Under the pieces are notes generated by a model, which saw only the letters and a list, made by a program, of their open reading frames with translations, ran no database searches and was not told the origin of the DNA. DNA of 64,000 nucleotides from Chloroflexota bacterium (GTDB taxonomy: Bacteria; Chloroflexota; Anaerolineae; Aggregatilineales; Phototrophicaceae), in the NCBI GenBank assembly GCA_016223085.1, contig JACRPS010000003.1:372001-436000 (forward strand), read 5' to 3'. The position numbers and the translations under genes were made by a program. How positions within the stretch are numbered: the first letter of the stretch is position 1; each line of letters begins with the position of its first letter. Positions 7,670-15,062 of the stretch are shown one piece after another.

Positions 7670-9616
7670 ATGACCAAACAGGTACGACAGTTCGGCACGT
7701 GGAGCAGCCCCATCTCCCCCCGGTCACTGGCCGGGGCGCTGCGCCTTGATGATGTGCAGTGGGACGGCACGACGCTGGTCTGGCTGGAAGGCCGGGGCGC
7801 GCAGGGGGTGCTGGTCGCTCAGTCCGGCGTGGACGCCCCGCGCGACCTGACCAGCGATCTATCGGTGCGCGCCCGCGTGGGTTACGGCGGCGGTGATTTT
7901 ACGGTATCCGGCGGGCAGGTGTACTTCGCCGGGCCGGGTGGACGGCTGTACCGGCTACCATTGGCCGGCGGCAGCGCCCACGCCATCACGCCCGGTTTTG
8001 GCGAAGCCGCCGCCCCGCGCGTCTCGCCGGATGGCCGCTGGCTGGCGTTTGTCCACACCTACGAGCGGGATGATGTACTGGCGCTGGTCGACACCGAAGG
8101 CCACCTCTGGCCGCGTAAGCTGGCCTCAGGCACCGATTTTGTGATGCAGCCCGCCTGGCATCCGCAGGGTACACACCTCGCTTATATCGCCTGGAATCAC
8201 CCGCAGATGCCCTGGGACGGCACGGAACTGCGCCTGCTGACGCTGGAAATGAGCCACGATCAGCCATTGGTAGCCACAACGGGAACGATAGCGGGCAGCA
8301 GCACCGTCGCCATCTTCCAGCCGGAGTTTTCGCCGGATGGCCGCTATCTGTCCTACGTCAGCGATGAAACCGGCTGGAATCAACTGTACCTGTACGACCT
8401 GACCGACCGGACTCACCGCCAACTGACAACCGACGAGGCCGATCACGGCGCGCCGGCCTGGGTGCAGGGCGTCCGCACTTACGGCTGGTCGGGCGACAGC
8501 AGGTCGCTGGTTTACATCAAAAACGTGCAGGGTTTTGAAGGGCTGTGGCGCTATGACCTGCGCAGCAGTCAGTCGTCGCGGGTGAAAGGGCTGGAAGACT
8601 ATACTGATCTGGCACAGGTGGCGGTGTCGCCGGAAGAAAATCTGGTCGCGGTCATCGCCGCCTCGACCCGCATCCCGCCGCGCATCGTAACGACCGTGTT
8701 TGGCGAACCCGATCTGCCGCCGCGCCTCGCGTCCGACCCGACCGAGCCACCCACCATCCAGGTCCTCGTGGACGAGGGGGCGCGTATTCACCGCCGTTCC
8801 GCTGCCGAAAATGTGCCCCTGGCGCAGCTTGCCGAAGGCCAGCCGGTCAGTTGGGCGGGACACGACGGCGAAACCGTCTACGGCCTGTATTATCCCCCGG
8901 CCAGCGACCGCTTCACCGGCACGGGTGCGCCGCCACTGATCGTGCATGTTCACGGCGGGCCGACGTCGCAGGCGCGCGCCGGTTATTCCGCCGCCGCGCA
9001 GTTTTTTGCCACGCGCGGTTACGGCTTCCTCATGGTGAATTACCGGGGCAGCACCGGTTATGGCAAGGATTACATGAACAAGCTGCGCGGCCACTGGGGC
9101 ATTTACGACGTGGAAGATGCCGCCACCGGCGCCTCCGCGCTGGCGCAGCAGGGCAAAGCCGACCCGTCACGGCTGGTCATCATGGGCGGCAGCGCCGGTG
9201 GTTTCACCGTGCTGCAATCGCTGGTGCAAAAACCCGGCTTTTACAAGGCCGCCGTGTGCGCCTTCGGTGTCAGCAACCAGTTCGCGCTGGCGTCCGACAC
9301 ACACAAGTTCGAGGAACGCTACACCGACTCACTGCTCGGCCCGCTGCCGGACGCCGCTGCCCTGTACCGCGAACGGTCACCCATCTTCCACGCCAGCAAG
9401 ATCGTTGACCCGATCGCCGTCTTTCAGGGTGAGGACGACCAGGTGGTGCCCCGCAACCAGTCCGACAGCATCGTGGAATCGCTGCGGGCGCGCGGCGTGC
9501 CGCACATTTACCACGTCTACTCCGGTGAAGGGCACGGCTGGCGCAAGCCAGAAACCATCGAACACTATTACAACACCGTGCTGGCGTTCCTCAAGCAGTA
9601 CGTGCTGTACGCCTGA
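7670..9616 (+). CDS. S9 family prolyl oligopeptidase-type serine peptidase
   Basis: 648 aa from the ATG at 7670, chosen because AGAGGAG (7654-7660) sits 9 bases upstream; the longer open frame from 7502 crosses a terminator hairpin. Residues about 1-380 form a WD40/beta-propeller-like region with repeated SPDGRWLAF and SPDGRYLSY motifs. The C-terminal alpha/beta hydrolase domain carries HVHGGPTSQ, the nucleophile Ser508 in GGSAGG, Asp590 in GEDDQVVP and His622 in GEGHGW. This is the layout of acylaminoacyl-peptidase/dipeptidyl-peptidase enzymes that trim short peptides. No signal peptide is seen, so it is probably cytoplasmic. The gene lies between two inverted copies of the three-hairpin repeat. 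Confidence 0.92.
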   Translation: MTKQVRQFGTWSSPISPRSLAGALRLDDVQWDGTTLVWLEGRGAQGVLVAQSGVDAPRDLTSDLSVRARVGYGGGDFTVSGGQVYFAGPGGRLYRLPLAGGSAHAITPGFGEAAAPRVSPDGRWLAFVHTYERDDVLALVDTEGHLWPRKLASGTDFVMQPAWHPQGTHLAYIAWNHPQMPWDGTELRLLTLEMSHDQPLVATTGTIAGSSTVAIFQPEFSPDGRYLSYVSDETGWNQLYLYDLTDRTHRQLTTDEADHGAPAWVQGVRTYGWSGDSRSLVYIKNVQGFEGLWRYDLRSSQSSRVKGLEDYTDLAQVAVSPEENLVAVIAASTRIPPRIVTTVFGEPDLPPRLASDPTEPPTIQVLVDEGARIHRRSAAENVPLAQLAEGQPVSWAGHDGETVYGLYYPPASDRFTGTGAPPLIVHVHGGPTSQARAGYSAAAQFFATRGYGFLMVNYRGSTGYGKDYMNKLRGHWGIYDVEDAATGASALAQQGKADPSRLVIMGGSAGGFTVLQSLVQKPGFYKAAVCAFGVSNQFALASDTHKFEERYTDSLLGPLPDAAALYRERSPIFHASKIVDPIAVFQGEDDQVVPRNQSDSIVESLRARGVPHIYHVYSGEGHGWRKPETIEHYYNTVLAFLKQYVLYA

Positions 9617-9640
9617 TGCCGGTCATTCTGTAGGAGGCCG

Positions 9641-9743
9641 CGCCGGACGCTGAAAGCCGGACGGTTCAAGGAAAAACCCACCTGGAAGGTGGCTGGACAG
9701 ATGCGTGAGCCACGTTCTTCAGCCCGCTTCCAGTGCGCTTACC
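9641..9743 (+). repeat. Three-hairpin repeat element, copy 2
   Basis: Same order of parts as 37951-38053: CCGGACGCTGAAAG.. stem-loop, CCACCTGGAAGGTGGCTGG stem-loop, then TTCTTCAGCCCGCTTCCAG with GCGCTTACC. Sequence identity to copy 3 is high in the first two hairpins. Confidence 0.8.
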
Positions 9744-9778
9744 TTAAGAACCTATCCGTAAACCTCTTTTATTTGTCG

Positions 9779-9806
9779 GTAGGGGCACGGCATGCCGTGC
9801 CCCTGC
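9779..9806. repeat. GTAGGGRC palindrome
   Basis: Arms GTAGGGGC and GCCCCTGC around the inner palindrome ACGGCATGCCGT. Confidence 0.85.
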
Positions 9807-9986
9807 TGTACCGGATCGCGTTTTCATGGCGCACCCGTTACCTTACCCCTCAATCTCCTATTCCCCTGATCGAAGTATCTTATTAAAGATAACGGCGTTG
9901 GCTACAATTCGTATAAAAAATGCGTTATAGTGTGGACGATTGTGTTTTACTGTTCACTTCGGTCCGAGGAAGCGTTCTCACCGAGC

Positions 9987-12662
9987 ATGAGCTATTTCCG
10001 CTCTCTGCATCAGGCGTTGGCAAAACCGGTCGTGACCTCGCCCCTATCCCCGCTGCGACCGCGCTGGCAGCAGCTTGTCCTGGCGGGGGTAGCGGCGGCT
10101 GTGCCGCTGCTGCTGGTGACGGTTTTCCGTGACCTGCTTGCCGCCAGCGCCTTTTTGCTGTTCTGGAGCGGAGTGACGCTGGCGGCCTGGTATGGCGGTC
10201 CGTTGGCCGGCACGCTGGCCGGGGTGCTGGTTTTTCTAGGTGCGAACTTTTTGCTCAAGCCGGCCCTGCCCACCTTTAACGGGACCCCTTCCGGGCTGAT
10301 CCACACCGGCGCGCTGGCGCTGTCGGTGCTGCTGGTTGCCACCCGCCGCAACCGTGAAGACCAGTTGTGGCAGCAGCGGGAATGGTTTCAAACCACGCTC
10401 TCCAGCATTGACGAAGGAGTCATCACCACCGATCTGAACGGCACCATTCTGTACGCCAATGCCGCTGCTGCCGCGCTCACCGGCTGCCCGCCGGCCAGCC
10501 TGCTCGGCCAGCCGGTCCAGAGGGTGCTGGCGCTGGTCAGCGCGGACAGCGGCCATCCGGTCGAAAATCCGGTGCAGAAGGTGCTGCGTGCCAATGCCGC
10601 GTTTGTCATTCCGGAGGATACGGTGCTGATCGCCTCTGGCGGGCAGGAAAAAGCTGTCGCTGGCACCGCCTCGCCGATTCGCAGCCGGCAGGACAGGCTG
10701 ATCGGCGCGGCGCTCGTCCTGCGTGACGTGACCGAACAACGCCGCGTTGAGAGCGCCCGGCGCGCCAGCGAAACCTATGCTCGCCGCGTGCTGGACTCGC
10801 TGGCCGCGTTTGTTGGCGTGATGACGCCGGACGGCATCCTGATCGAGGCTAACCGCGCCGCGCTGCAGGCAGCCAACCTGACGCCGGATGATGTGCTGGG
10901 CAAACCCTTTGAAGAAACGTACTGGTGGTCGTATGCGCCGGAAGTCCAGTCCCGGCTGCGGGAGGCGATCACCCGCGCGGCGCAGGGCGAGATCGTGCGC
11001 TATGACGTAAATGTGCGCGCGGCGGAAGGCCGCTTGATCACCATTGACTTTATGATCGTGCCGATGTTCGACCCGGACGGGCGGATTACCTACCTCGTGC
11101 CATCCGCCATCGAGATCACGGCGCGCAAGCAGATTGAGCAGCAGTTACAGGCGCAGGCCAACATCCTCACGCAAATCAAGGACGCCATCATCACGATTGA
11201 TACCGAGCAGCGGGTGACGTATCTCAACGAGGCCGCCGCCGAGCAGTATCGCGTTGAACGGCAGGTGGCGCTGGGGCAGAGGTTGGCTGACATCTACCAG
11301 AATGTCTGGGACAGCGCCGGGCAGGAACAGCAGGCCGACCGGGAGCTGGCGACCACCGGCGTCTGGAAAGGCCGCACCGTCCACATCCGGCACGATGGTT
11401 CTTCCCTCCATGTTGAGTCAACCGTCAGTGTGCTGCGGGATACCGCCGGCAGACCGATTGGCCGGCTGGGCATCATCCGCGACATCACGCCCTATGTCGA
11501 GGCCGAGGAAGCCCTGCGCCAGAGCAAGGAACGTGAGCGTGAGCAGCGTATCTTCGCCGAAGCCCTGCGCGACATCACCATGACAATCAACCGCAATCTG
11601 GCACTGGATACCGTGCTGGACAGCATCCTCGATAATGTCAGCCGGGTCGTGCCGCACGACGCCAGCCTGATTCTGCTGGCGGACGGACATATCGCCAGCG
11701 TGCGCCGCATCCGGGGTTTCCAGGGCGAACTGGCGCGGGCCGCGATTGAAACACTCGAATTCACCATCGCGCAAACGCCCATCCTCCACCAGATGCAGGC
11801 GTCCCGGCAGCCGCTGATTGTGCCGAATATCCGCACCTATTCGCGCTGGCAGGGCGTTCCCCACGCCGACGAAATTCAGGCTTACGTCGGCGTGCCGATT
11901 GTCCTGCAGGATGAAACCATTGGCTTCCTGAACCTGCTCAGTGAAACGCCGGATTTCTTTAACGAGGAAGACGCCGAACGCCTGCGGGTGTTTGCCGAAC
12001 CAATCGCCATCGCCATTCAGAACGCCCGCCTGTACGAGCAGGCGCGGGCGCTGGCGGCACTGGAAGAACGGCAGCGGCTGGCGCGCGACCTGCACGACGC
12101 CATCAGCCAGACGCTGTTTTCCACCAGCCTGATCGCCCAATCGCTGCCGCGTCTGTGGGCGCGCAGCCCGGAGCGCGCCTTGTCACAGCTTGAGGAAATC
12201 GAACGCCTGACACGCGGCGCGCAGGCGGAAATGCGTGTCCTGCTGCTGGAACTGCGCCCCGACCAGCTCTTAAAAACCACCCTGCGCGAGCAGTACAGCC
12301 AACTGGTGAAAGTGCTGCAGGGCCGAAAACGCGTGAAGGTCAACCTGACCATCGAAGAAGCGGTTCCCATCCCGCCGGACATTCAGATCGCGCTGTACCG
12401 CATCACGCAGGAGGCGCTCAACAACATCATCAAACACGCCAGGGCCACCGAGGTGGATATTGTCCTGTCCAGCCAGAACGGCAGGGTGACGCTGACAGTG
12501 CGGGACAACGGTCAGGGCTTCGACCCGTCGCAGGCGGCATCCGGCCTGGGCATCACCTCCATGCATGAACGCGCTGCCAAAATCGGCGCGGACCTGACGG
12601 TTGTCAGCCAGCCCGGCAGCGGCACGACGATCACCCTCACCTGGCAGGGGGACGCGGAGTAA
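9987..12662 (+). CDS. Multi-PAS/GAF sensor histidine kinase, NarL/DesK type
   Basis: 891 aa from the ATG at 9987 (an in-frame GTG at 9930 is possible). An N-terminal membrane domain with about four helices resembles DUF4118 of KdpD-type sensors. Three PAS-like domains follow (starting near WFQTTLSSIDEGVITTDLNG, VLDSLAAFVGVMTPDG and QIKDAIITIDTEQRVTYL), then a GAF domain. A HisKA_3 domain has His703 in LARDLHDAISQ. The HATPase_c has QEALNNIIKHA, VRDNGQGFD and GLGITSMHERA. This is a two-component sensor that would phosphorylate a NarL-type regulator, but no response regulator is encoded nearby, so it is an orphan. The signal is unknown; PAS and GAF domains can bind haem, flavin or small ligands. 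Confidence 0.9.
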   Translation: MSYFRSLHQALAKPVVTSPLSPLRPRWQQLVLAGVAAAVPLLLVTVFRDLLAASAFLLFWSGVTLAAWYGGPLAGTLAGVLVFLGANFLLKPALPTFNGTPSGLIHTGALALSVLLVATRRNREDQLWQQREWFQTTLSSIDEGVITTDLNGTILYANAAAAALTGCPPASLLGQPVQRVLALVSADSGHPVENPVQKVLRANAAFVIPEDTVLIASGGQEKAVAGTASPIRSRQDRLIGAALVLRDVTEQRRVESARRASETYARRVLDSLAAFVGVMTPDGILIEANRAALQAANLTPDDVLGKPFEETYWWSYAPEVQSRLREAITRAAQGEIVRYDVNVRAAEGRLITIDFMIVPMFDPDGRITYLVPSAIEITARKQIEQQLQAQANILTQIKDAIITIDTEQRVTYLNEAAAEQYRVERQVALGQRLADIYQNVWDSAGQEQQADRELATTGVWKGRTVHIRHDGSSLHVESTVSVLRDTAGRPIGRLGIIRDITPYVEAEEALRQSKEREREQRIFAEALRDITMTINRNLALDTVLDSILDNVSRVVPHDASLILLADGHIASVRRIRGFQGELARAAIETLEFTIAQTPILHQMQASRQPLIVPNIRTYSRWQGVPHADEIQAYVGVPIVLQDETIGFLNLLSETPDFFNEEDAERLRVFAEPIAIAIQNARLYEQARALAALEERQRLARDLHDAISQTLFSTSLIAQSLPRLWARSPERALSQLEEIERLTRGAQAEMRVLLLELRPDQLLKTTLREQYSQLVKVLQGRKRVKVNLTIEEAVPIPPDIQIALYRITQEALNNIIKHARATEVDIVLSSQNGRVTLTVRDNGQGFDPSQAASGLGITSMHERAAKIGADLTVVSQPGSGTTITLTWQGDAE

Positions 12663-12783
12663 ATCCTCCCCGGCAGGCTTAATTTGTCTTTCATACCACC
12701 GGCATTCCTCACCCTTCACCCCGGCGGACATGTCTGGTAACGTTATCAGCGGCCTCTACGGTAACATCGTGAAAGGACCGCGA

Positions 12784-13743
12784 ATGCTGGATGTCGTGTA
12801 CGTCCTGCTGGGATTGATTGGCCTGTTTTTGGGCGGGAACTGGCTGGTGCTGGGTGCATCCCGGCTGGCGGCGTCGCTGGGTGTGCCACCGGTGGTCATC
12901 GGCCTGACGGTCGTCGCCTTTGGCACCTCCATGCCGGAACTGCTGGTCTGCCTGGACGCAGCCCTGCGCGGCGCGAGTGACATCGCTATCGGCAACGTCG
13001 TCGGCTCAAACATCGCCAACATCGGCCTGATACTGGGCGTCAGCGGCGTGATAATGACCATCCCCATCCACATCCAGCTTATCAGGCGCGAAATCCCGAT
13101 CATGATTCTGGCGTCGCTGGTGGTTTATGCGCTGGCGCTGGATGGCACGATCAGCGGCGTGGATGGCCTGCTGCTGGTCGCGGGGCTGCTGGCCTTCATG
13201 GCCGCGTTGATCGTTCTCAGCCGCCACGAACGCCTGAAACCCGCCGAAGAACGCGAACTGGCGGAAGAAGAACACATCACCGGCAGCATCAACCGCCTGT
13301 TTGAAATCGGGCGTCTGCTGGCGGGGATGGTGGTGCTGCTGACCGGCGCGAACCTGCTGGTGACAGGCGCGGTCAACCTGGCGCGGGCGCTGGGTGTGAG
13401 CGAAATCGTTATCGGTCTGACGCTGGTAGCGTTCGGCACGTCGCTGCCGGAGCTGGTCACGGCGATTATCGCTGCCGTCAAGCGTCACGACGACATTCTG
13501 TTTGGCAACGTCATTGGCTCGAACATTTTTAATCTGTTGGGTATTCTGGGCATCACGGCGCTGGCCCGCCCCGTGCCGGTCGCGGTTTCCGTGCTGCAAT
13601 TTGATTTGCTGGTGATGATCGCCTTCGCGCTGCTGGTACTACCGTTTTCGCTCAACCGGCTGCTGCTGCGCCGGGAAGCAGCGGTGCTGCTGGCCGGTTA
13701 CGGCGGTTTTATCGCCCTGACGGTGCTGGCGGCTGGCTCGTAA
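12784..13743 (+). CDS. CaCA-family Na+/Ca2+ exchanger-type membrane protein (YrbG-like)
   Basis: 319 aa from the ATG at 12784, with AAAGGA at 12772-12777. It has the two inverted alpha repeats of the Ca2+:cation antiporter family: GLTVVAFGTSMPEL with VVGSNIANIGLILGV, and GLTLVAFGTSLPEL with VIGSNIFNLLGILGI. About ten hydrophobic helices are present. The acidic residues in the two PEL motifs and the GSN motifs form the ion-binding site in this family. It probably extrudes Ca2+ or a related cation using a Na+ or H+ gradient. It stands alone after the sensor kinase, about 120 bases downstream. Confidence 0.92.
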   Translation: MLDVVYVLLGLIGLFLGGNWLVLGASRLAASLGVPPVVIGLTVVAFGTSMPELLVCLDAALRGASDIAIGNVVGSNIANIGLILGVSGVIMTIPIHIQLIRREIPIMILASLVVYALALDGTISGVDGLLLVAGLLAFMAALIVLSRHERLKPAEERELAEEEHITGSINRLFEIGRLLAGMVVLLTGANLLVTGAVNLARALGVSEIVIGLTLVAFGTSLPELVTAIIAAVKRHDDILFGNVIGSNIFNLLGILGITALARPVPVAVSVLQFDLLVMIAFALLVLPFSLNRLLLRREAAVLLAGYGGFIALTVLAAGS

Positions 13744-13749
13744 AAGCCT

Positions 13750-14316
13750 TCATTCATCAGCGCCCAGCGCGATACCCAGTGGCGTCGGCAGGCCATCGAG
13801 GCTTTGTGCGTTTTTCTCGCGCTGGTAGGCCGCCAATCCATCCGCGCCTTTGGCGTCCGACCAGCGCTGCATCGTATCGCGCTCCTGCACGAAGTCCATC
13901 AACGGCACGCCGTAGCCGCACGATGTCTGCACCAGCGTAATGTCGGCAGCGATGATCTGCCGCGCGTTCAGGTACTGGGGGAAAAGCGGACTCATCTCCG
14001 CCCATTCCGGCGCGGACGGCAGCACGACGCGCCCCTGCCCGAACAGCCGCAGGATGCGCGGCGCGCCATCGAACGCGCAGAACATAAACGTGATCCGCCC
14101 ATTTTCGAGCAGGTGCGCCGAGGTTTCGTTGCCGCTGCCGACAAAATCCAGATAGGCGACCCGGTTGGGTGACAGCACGCGGAAGCTGTCCAGCCCCTTC
14201 GGTGACAGATTGACGTGTCCCTCGGCGCTCAACGGCGCGGTCGCCACAAAAAAGACGTGCTGCTTTTCGATAAACGTTTGTATTTCGTCGCTGATGCTCT
14301 CGTAGAATGTTGCCAT
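13750..14316 (-). CDS. Pyridoxamine 5'-phosphate oxidase-family flavin/F420-type protein
   Basis: 188 aa. The split-barrel pattern is visible: FIEKQHVFFVATAPLSAEGHVNLSPKGLDSF, YLDFVGSGNETSAHLLENGRITFMF and RILRLFGQGRVV. Family members bind FMN or F420 and reduce or oxidise small substrates, but most homologues of this length are uncharacterised. ATG at 14316 (MATFY) is preferred because GCGAGGA sits before it; an ATG three codons earlier is possible. It converges with the exchanger gene, 6 bases apart. Confidence 0.85.
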   Translation of the reverse strand: MATFYESISDEIQTFIEKQHVFFVATAPLSAEGHVNLSPKGLDSFRVLSPNRVAYLDFVGSGNETSAHLLENGRITFMFCAFDGAPRILRLFGQGRVVLPSAPEWAEMSPLFPQYLNARQIIAADITLVQTSCGYGVPLMDFVQERDTMQRWSDAKGADGLAAYQREKNAQSLDGLPTPLGIALGADE

Positions 14317-14399
14317 GCTGTGCATCCTCGCTTGGTGATCAATATAATCATTTAATGCAAGACCGACTTGATTCTGATATTTGCAAAGTCAGTAGTCGA

Positions 14400-14482
14400 A
14401 GAAAATCCGCGAACAACCTCACTCCCTAACCCCCTCTGCACAGAATGGAGAGGGGAAACGGGCGGAGCGAGTGGGGTGAGGT
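14400..14482. repeat. Imperfect intergenic dyad
   Basis: CCTCACTCCCTAACCCCCTC near the left end is matched by GAGAGGGG and GAGTGGGGTGAGG further right, giving a long imperfect hairpin in the gap between two minus-strand genes. It may be a decayed intergenic repeat; I see no other copy in this window. Confidence 0.5.
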
Positions 14483-14543
14483 GAATGAAAACTTTTGGTT
14501 ACTGGCCTAGATTGCCTATCCCTAAGCTCCTTTTTTCGGTCAC

Positions 14544-14897
14544 TTACTTGCTCAGTCCTACGCGAAACTCCATTGCTTCATAGTGATTAACCTCGTATTG
14601 CTTGAATCCAGTAAGCAGTTGGTAGAGAAACACGAGCCCAAAAGTTAGGAACCAAGCAAGTACATCTATGAACGAGAGACCCCGCTTCGCCTTTCGTTCG
14701 TACCTAACTTTGAACGCTGCCGGACCTACTTCAGTAATCGGTTTCCACCCGTCTTCAATTTCATTCTGAAGTTCCTTGAGCAGACGCACCTGTGTAGAAT
14801 TCCAGAAATAAACGCGTGCTTCATACTCGGTAACAAGTCCCCCTTCCAACCACATTTCCCCGATGCCATAGGTTCGAACAAAATCTTTGCGAGCCAT
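14544..14897 (-). CDS. Small orphan membrane protein, low GC
   Basis: 117 aa with a strong AGGAGG ribosome site before the ATG at 14897. The soluble N-terminal region (MARKDFVRTYGIGEMWLEGG...) is followed by one membrane helix (FIDVLAWFLTFGLVFLYQLL, about residues 75-95). I recognise no family. Its GC content is far below that of neighbouring genes and its codon use differs, which suggests recent acquisition. It stands alone between the flavin-type protein and PBP1C. Confidence 0.7.
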   Translation of the reverse strand: MARKDFVRTYGIGEMWLEGGLVTEYEARVYFWNSTQVRLLKELQNEIEDGWKPITEVGPAAFKVRYERKAKRGLSFIDVLAWFLTFGLVFLYQLLTGFKQYEVNHYEAMEFRVGLSK

Positions 14898-15062
14898 GTT
14901 ATCCTCCTAAAAAGAAATTGTATACTTAAAATTATAACTCTAATCTAACTCTGTAACCAAGAGTTTTCATATACCTCAGTTCCATTGGATAGTAGGCTTA
15001 AGCCCATTATCCACCCTGTTAGAATCAAAAAATGTCTACTACTTTTCTTAGAGATTTGGCGA

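Larger units (their letters stand above)
9617..9986. other. Repeat-rich intergenic region before the sensor kinase
   Basis: 370 bases containing a three-hairpin element (9641-9743) and a GTAGGGRC palindrome (9779-9806), followed by an AT-richer stretch that probably holds the kinase promoter. No gene is seen. Confidence 0.6.
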
